Positions 46,655 through 60,316 of a DNA stretch of 64,000 nucleotides are shown here, one piece after another. The position numbers and the translations under genes were made by a program. The stretch's first letter is position 1; every line of letters begins with the position of its first letter. The notes under the pieces are model-generated. The model did not search any database and was not told the origin of the DNA. It saw only the letters and a list, made by a program, of their open reading frames with translations. Source of the stretch: Chytridium lagenaria (taxonomy: Eukaryota > Chytridiomycota > Chytridiomycetes > Chytridiales > Chytridiaceae); assembly GCA_025449115.1 (NCBI GenBank), contig JAHLKC010000062.1:150406-214405 (forward strand), written 5' to 3'.

Positions 46655-47053
46655 AGCAAATATGCGTCTTGACGCGCTCATATGTACTATCAAACACCTC
46701 AACCCCCTTGTCAATAAATGTCGTCAACTACTTCTGTGCTGACATTAAATATTCATACGAGTTTTTTTCGAATTTGACGGTCTGTCCAGACTTCTGGAAA
46801 ACGTTTCCAACGACCCACAAACTGCAAAATATAGACAATGTAAATGTTACACGGGGGAAACAATGGGCATGCACAAGAACTGGACGGATTGAATGCGCGT
46901 AAGAGAAAACGGGGAAATAACTTGAGCTTTTACTTGAGCTTTTACTTGAGAGCGCAGTCATCTATAGAGGCCTCCAACTTATTTTAGTCCTTTGTTGACC
47001 ACCAACGCATCGACTCCCCAGTCTTCTTCTCCGCAAAGGGATTGACACGAGGC
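46655..47053. other. Intergenic region
   Basis: About 400 bp with a 12-bp tandem repeat (46921-46950). The 77-codon frame at 46669-46902 has no domain and no splice continuation. Presumed promoter of the EML gene. Confidence 0.5.
46921..46950. repeat. 12-bp tandem repeat, 2.5 copies
   Basis: CTTGAGCTTTTA repeated, about 100 bp upstream of the EML start codon. Confidence 0.85.
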
Positions 47054-50000
47054 ATGCGGACTCACGGGCCTCCATCTGGCGGTTCAAGGGCTGACAATCA
47101 TGGTGAGTTAGGCGAACAGACTTTATCTGCAAGTTTTACATCGGAACCCAAATTTCTTACCGTTTTCACAGCACCCAAAGGCAGCTTCTATGAAAAACTC
47201 GAGAGCAAAGTAGAAAACTTCTTTCATGGTGGTGGCAAGTCTACTCACAGCAGCAAGTCTCCTCATGATAGTCGCCCACCTTCTGGCTCCCCCAACACTT
47301 CAAGCTCTCATAGTGGAGGAAGGAAGCGACAGGAGAGTTCTGGATTCGACAGTGACGCGAGGACTGAAGGCTCATACGGAAGAACCAGCCATTCAAGTGG
47401 TGGGGGTGGCGGTGGAAACGGAAAATGGGGATCGAAGAATTTGAGTGGGATGGTAATGTTGAGTGTAGAGGTTACGGGAGGTTCAGAGTTCCCCAAGAGG
47501 ATTGCAGTGAAGAAGGACAAGGTTAATGTGACGGCCTTTGATATTTCTGCACCGGACTCTACCAAAATTCGAATTTTTACTGCTTCGGTTACTGAGCTCG
47601 TTCGGGAACTGTCGAGTGAATTTGGTGAGAAGCCCATAAAGATGGCCATGTTTCTAACAGTTGTTTTTAGCCGATTGTTCATGCTTCTTTAGATCCCTGC
47701 CCGACAAACATGAACCTTTAGGACCCATCAAGGATCTTCGAAGTGGCAAGATTAAAGTGTCGGTCCAGCTTACACCTAGTCTGGAGATAGATAACGTTTA
47801 CTCTGCTGCGCTTGTTTTGGTAAGTGAACCTTACGAAGTCTTGCTCCATAACACGCGTTTCTAATCTACTTCCTCTTCCTTTTAGAACAAAGATAGCAAA
47901 GGAAAGCCCGGAAAGGGAAAAGATGAGCATGATAATTTCAAAATCCACGAAAAGTCCTCTTCTGGAGCAAAAAGACCTGGTGGTCCATTGTCACGACGTG
48001 AGTGTTTGCGTTAGAGTAATACAACGTATATATTTATAATGCCTTTTTATGACTACTAAATAGTTGACGACATGGATCGCGAATCTGATTCTGGCTCTTA
48101 TGCAAGTGATGCATCCCAAAGGCGGGGACGTCGGAATCCTTCGTCTACAGGCAGCCACCGGCCGAGTACATCAAAACAGAATGGCGGACATTACGATAAC
48201 TTGGAAGTTGTCGGCACTTCGTATTCAAAGAATCACGGAAAGAGTGACAAGCCCGATGCCGGACGCTCATCTTCAAAGATGTCGAGACAATCGAGCTTCC
48301 AACTGGATGAAGATGACAATTACAACAAGCACTCGCCCAAGAAGGGTTCAAGCGAAAAATCAGGTTGGGGTGATAGCAGTAGTCAAGACCAAAGACCAGC
48401 TTGGGGTAGTGGTAATAGTCGCCAGGACAGTTTTTATCACGAGGACCATAGTCGAAAGCCATCGCCTAGCCGGAAGAGCGATAGCTTTGCCGGCGAGAGC
48501 CATTCCCGTAAGCCTTCGCCTAGTCGCCAGAGCAAGGGTGAGCATGACAAATATCATGATGAAAACCATTCGAGGAAATCTTCAACACATAGGAAAGAAT
48601 CTGGTGGCGCCGGTAAGGACAATAGCGATGACGAATGGAGGATGGCGGAGAGCCACTCTCGAAAGCCCTCCCCTAGTCGCAAGGAGCACGGTCAGGAGGA
48701 CAAACATGGCAAAGATAGCCACTCCCGAAAATCCTCTCCTGACAGGAAAAGCTCCAGCTCCAGCCATGGTGATAGCAAGAAAAAAGTAGATAACTTTTTT
48801 GAATCCTTTGACGATGATGAAGACGAAAATGATTTCAAAAAATCGTCATCGCCGAAACACAAGACGCGTTCTTTACATGGCGATCAGAAAAAATCTTACA
48901 CAGACGATAGTGAATCTGGAGTGACAGGGAAGAAGTTGAACATGGAGGAGATAGGGGACTTCGTAAGTGAACTTTGAAGAATTGTTTAGTAATCTATCTG
49001 CCCCTATTTTATTGACTATTGCTGCATTTATAGGCCCAGGAAGTAAAAGACCCAGCGGTGATATAGTCGGTCCGTCTAACCCACCTCCTATTAAAAACGA
49101 TGTTCCTCGTGAGGAGCTTGTCTTGGAATACGTGCATGGTGAGTATACGAACTATCTTTGCTTCTCATCTAATTCTTTCTAGGATATCGAATGAGGGATG
49201 TCAACAACAACGCGTACTATTTAGCTCCAGGCATCATCACCTTCCCAGCCGGTTCCGTGGGTGTGGTGATGGACATCAGAAGTAACAAACAACGATTTTT
49301 CCAGGGCCGACATAAAGAAGATGTTACTGCAATCACTGTGCATCCTCTTAAGGAGGTTGTGGCCACTGGAGATATTGTGTCTCACAGCGATGGCACTTAC
49401 ATTTATATTTGGACCCTAAAACCCCTGAGGACACCAGCAGGCAGATCAGCATTAGAGTTGGGGAGAAGAAGCTTGCAAAGGGTATTGCAGACCTCCAATT
49501 CTCGCCTGACGGCGAGTATCTTGTGGCCGTAGCGATGGACACGGATCACACCGTTTATTTATACGAGTGGAAAAAAGGAGGAAAGCTTCTTGCGACGCAA
49601 AAGGGTAACCAGAATGAGGTTTGTCTTCTATTTTTCTTTTTTTGTCGTTTTGATACGAATTCTTACATTGCGACAGATTTTTGGAATTACTTTTAACCCT
49701 CGAAACCCCTTGGAGTTTGTAACATATGGTGTGAAACACCTCACCATATGGACTTACGATCCGACCTCTAAGAAGTTGAAAAGCGAACGTGGGACAGTCT
49801 CCACTGGAACCAAGAAGGCTACATCTATCATCTGCTGCACCTATTTCCCGAACAATACGTTTGTCACGGGCACATACTCGGGAGACCTTCTCTTCTGGAG
49901 CCGAAGTGAAGTCACGAATGTGATGGAGCAAGTGCACTCTGTATGTTATCATGAATTAATCCGTGTTCACCGACTCACTCACTTTGTCAGGGTTCGGTTT

Positions 50001-51625
50001 TCTCCGTCTACTTTGACAAGAACATTGGTTTGATCTCCGGAGGGAAGGACGGTATGGTTCTTGTACATGATCCAAGGTCCTTAGACACTCTGGATAAGCT
50101 TCAACTCCCCTCTGGTGTTCGTTCAGTTGATATTGGACCGGACGGCGCGGCTTTGATAGGTCTAGAGGACTCTATACTGGTTGAGGTTAAAGGATTAGGT
50201 GAACGAGGACGGGAGAAAAAATTGACCAAGATTCTTGAGGTAAATTACCTTACTTAATTTCAAAATCTACGTCTATCTAACATTTGTTACTAAGGGTCAC
50301 TCGGCACAAAAGTAAATAATTATCATATAAAGTTTTGGTTCTAACTTCCGTAATTAGGGGAGAAGAGCTTTGGGGATGTGCAACCGACCCCAATGACAGC
50401 GACGTCTTTGCGACATCTGGCGATGATTCGATGGTTTTTATGAGAAGCATCTCGTCCAGGAAAACTGTGAGACTTGCATTTTCTATTTTACTACTTAGTC
50501 AAATACTTCGGCTGTTCCGGAAAGATTTCACTTGCTAACGTCGCACTTAGCTTGGTGCCACTCGTTTACAAGGAAAACTTCGCGCTATCACGTTTAGCCC
50601 AGATTCTAAGCTCTTAGCCGTCGGAAACTTTGAGGGAGACGTAAGCTTTGTAAATTTTAAATCTAATCAGCCTTCCAGTTCTTCATCTTGAAGACATCCA
50701 ACCTGTCACAGATTCACTTTGAAAAAAGGAAGAAGATGAAAGGAATTAATACCAAAGAACATTCAATTGAAGTGATTCGTTTCTCCCCGGACGGAAGATA
50801 CCTTGCTGTTGCAGGACACGACATGGTTGTCCACGTCCACGAAGTTGCGAAAGATTTCCCGCACATCGCCACCTGCAAGGTATAATACTCGTTATAATAT
50901 TTGTCCTTATTTCGTCTTTAAAAAGGGCCACTCAAGCTTTATCACCCACATGGACTGGTCTGCAGACTCTTCATTCATTCAAACAAACAGTGGCGATTAC
51001 GACTTATTATTTTGTAAGACACTTTATGCGTCTTTAATCTCTAACTGTTGATTTTTGACAGGGTCTATGCCCAATGGAAAGCGAATCGGCAGTGCCACCG
51101 CCATGAGAGACGTCAAATGGGCAACATGGACATGTATCAAAGGATGGCCTGTGCAGGGAATTTGGGAGAGTGGTATGAATGGTGATGATATCAATGCGGC
51201 GGATCGACATCCTGGACATTCTTGCATTGCATCTGGTGATGATAACATGAACGTCAGGCTTCATTCATACCCTGCAGCCAAACCTGGGGTTAGTTTTTGT
51301 TCATCATAAGAGATAACAGTGGTTCATATTTGTTGTTTTATAGATGCCTGGTAAGAAATACCCTGGTCATGGATCACACGTTACCAAGGTCAGGTTCACG
51401 AGCCGTGGAGATCGTCTCATTTCTACAGGAGGAATGGACGGATGCACGTTCTTGGTAAGAATTGAATAGAGGTCTGCTTGACAGAGTTTTAACTTTTTTT
51501 AATAGTGGCGTGTGGAAGGTGGAAACGGTGGTGGCCATGGCGGTGGTGGGGCATCACGTCATGAACGCCGCCGGTCAGACGATTACTCTGACGCGGAATC
51601 TGGGGATGGATACGAATCGCGCTGA
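47054..51625 (+). CDS. EMAP-like (EML) microtubule-associated protein, HELP + WD40
   Basis: Binds microtubules; in flagellates often associated with axoneme or spindle. The N terminus is disordered (MRTHGPPSGGSRADN, then SHSGGRKRQES) with a short globular segment (MVMLSVEVTGGSEFPKRIAV). The long exon (about 48062-48962) is charged and carries repeated HSRKPSPSR units. The HELP motif follows (GYRMRDVNNNAYYLAPGIIT; FPAGSVGVVMDI), then two tandem-propeller WD40 repeats such as LQFSPDGEYLVAVAMD, SGGKDGMVLVHDP, ITFSPDSKLLAVGNFEGD, VIRFSPDGRYLAVAGHD and RLISTGGMDGCTFLWRV. It ends with a Gly/Ser tail (DDYSDAESGDGYESR). Breaks consistent with one missing base are at GG 49411-49412 (restoring IYIWDPKTP) and at two splice junctions near 47626 and 48963. 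Confidence 0.9.
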
Positions 51626-52281
51626 TCAACGCTAATCTCAATCATCAGCAAATCACACTAAACTTCTCTCCCTTTTCTTTAACTTGTTAAAAACACTTCA
51701 GTACGCCCCCAATTATGTTCCCCCTTCCTCCTCATGTCAAAAAAAGTTTCGCTTTAGATATATTTCCATTGCATGAGACTTCTTCGAATAGACAATGTGT
51801 GTGTATGTGCTTTTTGTGTGTGTTGTTTAAGTTTGTTCAAGTACATGTAGACGGACGCTGCTTTATAAGTTATTACAATTCTCCAAATACATAATAATAA
51901 AAAATAAAGGAAAACCAGAAAAAAATAAAACTAAGAATGATTTTAACCTTGACTTTTATATTTAATAATGTGAGTTTATACAGCAGAAGGCAATACACAA
52001 TTTAATCTCGGTCAAGTCGCATTCAGTTCCATCTCATTAATGGGATGGAAACTGTGTAAAACAAACCCGAAAAACTCGTACAAAGGTCTTTCCATTAACC
52101 TTCACATACATTAGGTTCCCTACATCCAACCTAGACTGTTGTCATATCCCTATCTGAGTCTGCTTGTCTCCTCCGAATATCAACAACCCATCCAACATCA
52201 TAGGTCCCAATTGTCCGTTCTTGAGGCAAAAAATGTAAAATTTTCGCCCTCTTTTTTTCTGCAAACCAGGAAATCGCCATT
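51626..52281. other. Intergenic region
   Basis: 3' flank of EML and promoter of the ribosomal protein gene. A/T-rich to 52000, then more mixed. No gene seen; frames are short. Confidence 0.5.
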
Positions 52282-52964
52282 ATGGAGAACGACAAGGGAC
52301 AGTGTGTGCGCTCGACGACTCAAAGCGATGATGGAGGAGCACTGCGGTGTTGAGGAAGACGGTATCGTCAAGTATCCTGGTTTCATGCGGTGCTTTCTTG
52401 GAATCGTTCAGGCCGTCATTGGTTCGGACAGACATGCGGATGGGAGTTGGATTTTTTTTTTTGGGGGGTGTGGCTTGGCCTGCTGAATGTATTGAGGGGA
52501 CCGACCTGACCTCTGATAAAGCCCGCTTCTAACTCTCTCTCCCCATTCTCTTTCATGCTCCTCTAGATCGTCGACCTTTACATTCCCAGGAAGTGGTGAG
52601 TTCCCATCTACGCTGTTTGGGATTCTGGATTTTTTTTTTAGAGTAGACACTTACAGCGGATCTAATTTTCATTTAGCTCTGCCACTGGACGCTTGATCAC
52701 CGCAAAGGACCACGCTTCGGTCCAGATCAACGTTGGTGAGGTCAACGCCAACGGTGTTTACACCGGCCAGACCAAGACCTACGCCCTTTCTGGTTTCGTC
52801 AGGTCTCTTGGAGAGTCTGATGACTCATTGAACCGCCTTTCCACCCAGGATGGCTACCTCAAGAAGTAAGACTACATTTTTTCGTGGTGGATAGCTTTTT
52901 AAGTCTTCGGTACTGACTTTTTTGTGTTTCCTTTCCTTACAGCGTCTGGTCCTACAGCAAGTAA
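52282..52964 (+). CDS. RPS21: 40S ribosomal protein eS21
   Basis: Small-subunit ribosomal protein. Exon 1 is short (MENDKGQ, 52282 to about 52302). Exon 2 begins IVDLYIPRK at about 52567, exon 3 gives [20 protein letters not shown] and [20 protein letters not shown], and the last exon ends KNVWSYSK with the stop at 52962-52964. Length (about 85 residues) and order match eS21. Intron 1 is long (about 260 nt), common for ribosomal protein genes. The exon 1 donor reads CAG|TGTGTG rather than GT at the exact boundary; a missing G would give a normal donor, in line with other single-base losses here. No nearby overlap. Confidence 0.93.
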
Positions 52965-53635
52965 AAGCGAAAGGAGAGCGTCTTTTGCGCAGGCCTACCC
53001 TTCCTCCCTTAGTCTTTTTCCCTGTAGTTTCCACCGGGTCTACGTCCGATATGGAGCGAAGAGAATCGCTCTTACCCTCGGGATTGATCTGTGCTCTTGA
53101 ACCATAATCAAATAAAAAAACCGAAAAAAAAGGATCCTTTGTTTGATAAATGTGTTTTCGATCATCGTGCTCATTGCTTACGTTCATTTGTTTGCAAGTA
53201 CCCTCTGTCTGTTGGGACTGAGAGCAGACAGTAACAAAATTATTTGGTAAAGCTTCTCAGTTCTTGTGAGTCTTACGTGCTATCTTCTCAAAATTGCGTG
53301 TAAAGCTTCCTGGTCCTCAAGAGTAAGTATAAGCTATACGAGGAATTCAACGAATTTCACAGCAAGAAATCAGAACAAATTCAAAAAAGAGCAACCATCT
53401 CGAGATATATCCAGCTTATCCAGCGAAAACAAACAAACAAAGAGATGAAGGATAAGACAAGTGGGGTAATCGATTCGAGGTTGACTAAGAAAACAAAAAA
53501 TACACCATAGGCGACGAAAAAAAGGGCGGGTGAAAGAAGGAATGATACAAAGGGCTGTATAACTTACAAGAAATAAAAAGCAAGAGGGAGAGCCAAAGCC
53601 AAGGAATAATCATAAGAATTGAAAACAAGAATATT
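52965..53635. other. Intergenic region between convergent genes
   Basis: 3' flanks of RPS21 and SIN3. A-rich in 53380-53600. No gene supported. Confidence 0.5.
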
Positions 53636-56600
53636 TCAGCCATCAACCGCCATAGCAGTGGCATCCGCCACCTTTCCTTCTTCCTTCTCTAAATCAACGG
53701 CCGTTTCACCACATTTTCCCTTTTTATCGTCCGCCTCCTCGGGTGCTGTATCCACAGGGTTAGGGTTAACAGCACCTTCATCAACTTCCATCGCATCCCC
53801 ATCCTTGGCCACCTCCTTAGCAAAGTTCATTCCAACATCTCTCAAATCCCTTGTCAACTCCTCCAGCGCGTTCCCTGCACCCTCCTCATCAACCGCCATC
53901 TTCGTCGCCTCCTCCTTCCTCAATACGGCTGCAGCAGCCTCAGCAGCAGCAGCTTCAGCCTCAGCCTCAGCCTCGGCCTCAATCTCCTTCATCCGTTCCT
54001 CATGCCATGACCGGAATCTCGCAGCACTTGCCTCGGCAACGTTTTTCTTAGATTCGATCACTGTTGATGTGACAGGAGGCCTGCGTCGGAAAAAGTAGTC
54101 CTCAGTGTTTTCCACAAAAAAGATCTTGTAGGTGTTAAGGCATATTTTAAGCTCAAGTCCGCTGCGGGACTCCACATCAGTAGGCGGATCGTCCGGGATA
54201 CGAGAGGGTAGATTCCGTCTCAAGAAGGGGCCAGTGCGTTGACGAAGACGGATACCCTCTGTAGTGGAAAGTTGAATAAAATGATCAACGTACATAGACC
54301 ATTTCTCTTCGGTAGAGATGGTATCGTCGACTGCAGAATCATCCTTGACGATGAGCTGGATGGTAAGGGCACGTTCGCGCACATACTGGAAGGAAAACGG
54401 TTACAAAATGCAAACTTACAGAAAACAAGTAAAGCTCACTCACATATTCTAAGCGGTAAAGATTTTCTTCCGGAAGAAGTCCTTCAGCGCCCAACCTATA
54501 CACAGCATCTTGCCGAGAACTAGTCGAAGGCTTATCTCTATCTTTCAAATAAAGATCCACCAAATCGTGTCCCTTAGGATCGCTCTGTATGGCCTGAATC
54601 TGTCTTATTATAGTCTGAACAAGCTTATCGACAGTAAACATCAGGTATCCTGAGGTCCCGAATAGTGCTCTGCAGCGATCCTCAAATTCGTTAACATCCA
54701 TTTTAGAGTCAAACATTTCGTGGATGGCCCTCAAAAGCTGGGGTAACGGTCTTTGATGTTAGAATAATGGCGTCAGGCGAGCGCTCTTTGGTCTGTATGC
54801 CGAGATCGACGGCAATCGAGTTAAGCGTCTCGGCACGGGGTGGGTTCTCTGCCAGATGTTGAGACAATTCCTTCATCTTCACAAGTCGAGCGTATAACAT
54901 CTAAACATGATAAAAAATCAAGTTAAAATTCAATACAGCCCAATAACTACTACAAAAGGTAACAAACCTGATGAAGTCTAAAAAAGGTGTAAAGTTCGCA
55001 TTTGCATAAAATGTGAAAGTCGATCTCCTCTTCCGAGGCGACCCCGGCTTAACAGCTGTTTCCGGTTTCCCTTTCCCAGCCTCCTTTTTCTTGCTCTCAG
55101 ACGATGATCCAGCCACATTCTCATCAACGCTAGTTGATGACATGATTTCATCATCGTCCGCTTCCTTTTTTACTCCCACAAGCCCACCAGCCTCAGCGCG
55201 ACGAACAAGTAAATCTTTCCTTAATCCTGTTCCATTCGTATGATTCTCCCCATTTGTAACTGACATGGCAGAATCATCACCGTTTGCAACACTCCCAGAA
55301 TCTTCATTATCCCCACTTCCACTCTCAGCATCGTCTTCGCGTTTCGGTGTGATTCGCACAACATCAACAGACTCCACACAAAAGAACCTCCTCACGAAAT
55401 TCACCAAAAACTCTTCAATGCGCTCCTCATCACTCTGAGATATATTTTGCGCATGAGTGACTTGGTCCATGATAAGACGGCGTACATCCGTAAAGATTTC
55501 AAGATCCTTGTATCGGAACTCAATCTGATACCTCGTGAGCGGCACACTGTCTTTTAGACCAGCAGGGGTTGCTGCTTGTGTGGTGAGAAGGGCTTTTCGC
55601 TCCCTCTGTTCACGGTAAATATTCTCAATCTCAGAGGCTAGAGCCTTAGCCGACATCGTCTTCCTATCCGACGCCTTAAACGTGATACCCTGATGGTCAA
55701 GTGCCTTATAGTAATTCTTGGCGTCAATTTCACGCCAAATCTTATTCCAGTCTCTCTGTGCGCGCTTCCACTCCTCATCCTTCTGCTTCAAACGCTTAAG
55801 GACAACGGGAACGGCAATGGCAGGGCTATTATAAAGCGCGTCAATGACCTCTTGACCCTTATCTTGTCGTAAATTTTCTTGATAACACGCTGGGATAGTA
55901 GTCGACTGGCCTAGTTTTCATTGAAAATTAGCAAGGTAACTTGTTATTGGGAGTCAGGATGTTGCAGCTTACCCCCAAGCCCCGGCGACAACTTAAATTT
56001 AGTTTTCATCGTGATTCATCGTTTGTATCTTCCTGTATATGGGCTCTAGCAACGCAATGGTATGTAGATTCGCCTCAATGTTGATATCAAATTCGTATCT
56101 CTCTTCCTCACACTTATGAAGTGCCTCCTCGTACTGTGTTTTCTTATGGGCAACAAAACCAGTTTCCGAGACATATTCAGGCTGTGAGATCCAATCGTCG
56201 TTCAAAACCCTTGGCGATATCGTCTCTCCCGAGCACGCAGACCTTGGCACCTAGTTCAGAAAGATAATAAGACTTGATTTACAGTGATTTAATCGCTATA
56301 ATGAGGACGCCTACCGAAGGAGGAAGAAGCCGGTAGCTGTGCCCAACTTTTTTGCATTGCCGCAGTCACGTCGGGACGCTCGGCAGGCGTATTTGCTAGG
56401 AATCATCATTTTAGTACCACGATATTTAGTTAAAATATAATGAAAAATAAAAAGAGTCACATGTTACTTACTGATAACAACATCCTCATCAAACTTCACA
56501 AACTTCTTAAACCATTCAAACAGTTCAGGCGCTCTTGACAAAAATGGCTCGACACATTCCACAAGCGTCTTGGCATCGATATACCCATGACTGAAAAGGT

Positions 56601-59013
56601 TCAACACCTTCAAAAACTCATGATAGGTCGCCTTATTTCCAATGGTCCTCTTGCATCGATCAATCCACTCCAGCTCCTCAATAGTTTCAGGTCTGGGCAA
56701 AGACGCCTGAGAAGACGCCGCAGCACCAGCGGAAGCGTTGGAAGTACTAGATCCTTGAACTGTAGCGCCAGACTTTGCACGTTTCTTGTTGGGGGGTAAG
56801 CCTGCACCTATAGCTGACGACGATGAAGGTGGCGCGCCACTTGTTCCCGGCGCGGTCCTTTTAGCTCCTTTCTTGCCTTGTGAAACGGCGGCGCCAGCCA
56901 TCCCGGTGCTTGCACGTCGATCACCAGAAGATTGCATAAAACTACCTACGGGAGGCATACGCGCGCCATCTAAAGAAAGAAAAACAAAATAATTTGTTAA
57001 CATATCCTAATGAAGGGTCTCTCAAAATGCGAAAGGGGAGCAGGAATTAACTACTTTGTGGAAGCCTAGTCTGTGACGTCGGAGCGCTCGTGTCCGGAAG
57101 GAACTGCTTAAACTCATCCAGAAGGTCGGGTGCGTTCTTAAATAGAACCTGAACTTGGCCATAGACCTTGAGGAAAAAAGCCGTTTAAAAAAGCAATAAC
57201 GACACCAACTGATGGAGAAAGAAATGAAGAGCAATTACCTCCTGGATAGGTCTTTGCTCCTTCTGGTATGTCTGTAAAATCTCAAGGAACTGCTTGTAAG
57301 TTTCCGGCTCGGCTGCAAATCGGTTCTACGACAGCATCAAAAATTTAGAAATAATCTAAGGCTTAATTATAACGAGGACATACCTTAATCTTGTTCACAT
57401 AATTGATCGCATGATTGAATTCCACGGGCGCCTTCCTGCTAGGTGTTCCTGACGCTGCTCCCCCACTTCCGGACGCGACAGTCCCAGCCTGTGCAGGTGG
57501 TGTAGAGCCGGTAGAAGCGGTTGGAGCGGCAGGGGGAGGAGCTGCAGTCGGAGGCGGTGCAGAAAAAGTGGGTGGAGGCGGTGGGCCTTGCTGGCTAGAG
57601 ACTGGCGGAGGCGCTTGAGGCGCAATGGGAGGGGCTCCGGGAGCGATTGCAGGAGTTACTGGCGGGACTACCTGTTGACTTGTAATAGCAGGAGGTTGCC
57701 CCGCTGTCGTATGATGAGCGGTAGAAGGCGGAGGGCATGTGGGTAAGGTGGTGAATGAGTTATGGGAGGTGCGGGCGCTTGGTTGTAAACGGTGTGCGAT
57801 CCAGATCCGCCCGTATAGTAGACTTGATGAGAGGCTGCCTGCTCAGATGAAATGCATGAGATTAACATTTTGAAAAAAGATCTTACGGAGCCGCTTGTTG
57901 TGTATGTGGTGGAATGTTCCCCATGAGCCCCCGAGGATGACTGTGGAGTAGTAACACGGACTGGATCTTTAGGGTTTGCTGGTGCTTCCAATCGATAACC
58001 CGGCGGCAAAAACGTATTGAACCCGTTAATTAAGTTGGGATAACCTCGAAACAAAGTCGATACACGATCAATTACACCAGGCGTGTCGATCCTTAATAAG
58101 CATTAAAATATTACTGTATAAATGGCTTTTAACTTACGTCTGAGCCTTAAAGTCTTTCATTATATCGAGAAACTGATTGTAGACATGCGGAAAATCTTGA
58201 AACTGAATTTTGACTTGATCCAAATATGTAAGCGCATCCTTTACATTCAATGGCCGAGCCTGATCATACGCAGGGCCCTGAGGAGAAGGTCCTGATGGGG
58301 CCGATGGCTGCGTGATCGTAGGCGGTTGCGGACCTTGGCCCATAGGGTGATGAGCTGGGGGAGGTTGGGTAGGCGGGGCCTGCCCTGATGAAGGTGGTGG
58401 TAACGAGGCTTGCCCATGCTGCCCATGCTGACTCATTGGTGTATGATGACCTGCATGCTGCGAAGGTCCTCCATGCGATGGAGGTGTCGACTGCATCATC
58501 CCGTTGACATTAGCTGAAGAAATTGGGGGGCGCCTGTGAACCCTGCATGTGGGGGGAGGAGGAGGCCCATGCTGAAGATGCGGGGGCTGCATACCGCCGT
58601 GGCTCCCTTGCTGGTGAGGCGGGGCAGACGGTGCATGACTCCCAGCTGGTGCCATGTAGTCTGGATACATCCGTGGGTATTGGTCCCCATTCTGAGGAGG
58701 GGGTTGTCCACCAGGTCCGTCAGCCATACGTCCATAAGGGGGACTTTAGTTGCACGTATGTATTGGTATTGTAAAGAAGAGCAAAAGACCAGTTAGTCAT
58801 GGGGGAGACGGGAGGCAATCAACGCTTTAAAAACATGATTTGAGGAGAAAGGGAGACGGGTGAGCGAATAGGGGGCTTACCCGTAGTTCGCAGGTGGACC
58901 ATGAGGAGGGTCGTGTGGGTGCTGGTTTATAGACGTGGATATTGCGCTTGCTGCATGTGCTGCTGCGGGAGTTGGGAAGGGTAGTGCGGATGGTCCGGAG
59001 GATTGCCGCTCAT
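53636..59013 (-). CDS. SIN3: Sin3 family transcriptional corepressor
   Basis: Nuclear scaffold that brings histone deacetylase to promoters. Start [20 protein letters not shown] at 59013, then a Pro/Gln/Gly/His-rich region. Three paired amphipathic helix domains: PAH1 ([19 protein letters not shown]), PAH2 ([20 protein letters not shown]) and PAH3 ([20 protein letters not shown]). The HDAC-interaction domain reads [48 protein letters not shown] and [20 protein letters not shown], followed by [20 protein letters not shown]. The Sin3a_C region includes [19 protein letters not shown]. It ends in acidic and Ala/Glu-rich sequence. More than ten introns. Frame breaks are likely near 58940 in exon 1 and at A/G runs near 56350. 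Identity is certain. Confidence 0.93.
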
Positions 59014-60316
59014 GCTGACTTGTGAGTTTTCGAATCAATTTTCGGCTCTAGGTTTGTTTAAGCTCTGGAAGAGACAACCCAGACAGGCAATAGCAAGGAT
59101 GAAAGAGGCAGCGAGGCCAGAACAGGACATGTGCAAGAAAGTCATCAGCCAAATATCCATCAAGAGGAGAAAGAAAGTAACAAGAGGATGGCGAGCCAGA
59201 ATTGGCAAATCAGTTTGATACAACAAGAAAGGCTCACCGAAGGTCAGAAGGGTTCGGCGTACGAAAGGGCTGCACCCTGTTCCAAACGTTGGTGGAGACT
59301 TTTCCTTTACAATATCAAACAAAGACCTTTGCCTTTCCGTCGCGTGGTTGTCCTCGCAAAGGGTTGACAACAGTCCAGCCTGTGTTGATTGTTGGAAAAG
59401 GCAGGAGAAGAAGAAGTCAGCCCCCGTTGATCGAACACAATGAACGAAAAAGACAGTATTTATCCCTGACAGCAAGAAGCATTCAGACAACTGAGCTATC
59501 ACAGTAGCAAGTTGAAGCGATGCCCATTGGTAGCTCACAACCCCTCATTTACTGACACTGTCCACCCCCTTCTAAACCAGCCAGCCGATAGCCTCCAATG
59601 AGGTGATGTATGCCGTGTGAGCAATACCACTTCCATTCTATAAGCAGCCAGCAGTCGATGTCCCACCCTCTTTCCCGCTCGAGAAGTGAGGAAGAATGGA
59701 ACGGATGGTTCAACGGCAGCCTCACCTTGTTTAAATGGACGAAAGAAACTTTTTCAAAATGGAATTTTTGGAAAACGAACATCAACATTAAAAATGGATG
59801 TACCCTACGCCATACATTGCAGGCGGACGCTCGCCCATCCGGTCGCCTTGAGAATTTCGCATCTCCTCCGACACCTTTCTCTCTTTCTGAACTGTAAATC
59901 AAACAGTATTTGTGCAATATTACCTAGCGTTATATCATTCAGCACTACAACAACACCAGCAAATATTCTTGACTTTATATTATTCAATGAGAATTGACTG
60001 CCTGAGCATGAATTCGCGGCTTACACTTTTCTTCGTTCCCTGTCTGTCCATCATCGTCGTTCTCCCTCGCCTCCCTTCAGTGATTGTCAGCAGTTTGTGA
60101 CAATTCTCATGACAATTTGAATGTGTACAGGTAGTCACAATTGAATTTAAGTATAGAAGAATCTCAACCTTAGTTGAATAAGAACAATAAAAGGAAAAAG
60201 CAAGAAAGGAAGAGGCTACGAACCAGATGAACGGGATACGTAAATACATATTATAAGGCAATCACTGCAAGTATTGCAAAAAGGAACTGCTATCTTCCGG
60301 TTCTCGACAATAATCC
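59014..60316. other. Intergenic region upstream of SIN3
   Basis: About 1.3 kb between the SIN3 start and the 3' end of the next minus-strand gene. Frames such as 59131-59367, 59610-59897 and 59035-59538 have no domain, no consistent splice partners and no resemblance to neighbours. Presumably the SIN3 promoter and 5' UTR. Confidence 0.5.

Noticed and set aside
46669..46902. Small gene between Mpv17 and EML
   Set aside because: No domain, low codon regularity, and it overlaps the probable EML promoter; the minus frame is equally long.
53619..54098. Ser/Ala-rich plus-strand frame over the SIN3 3' end
   Set aside because: Antisense shadow of the Ala/Glu-rich tail of SIN3.
59035..59917. Several open frames of 70-170 codons upstream of SIN3
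   Set aside because: They overlap one another on opposite strands, lack domains, and do not connect by splice sites to anything recognisable.
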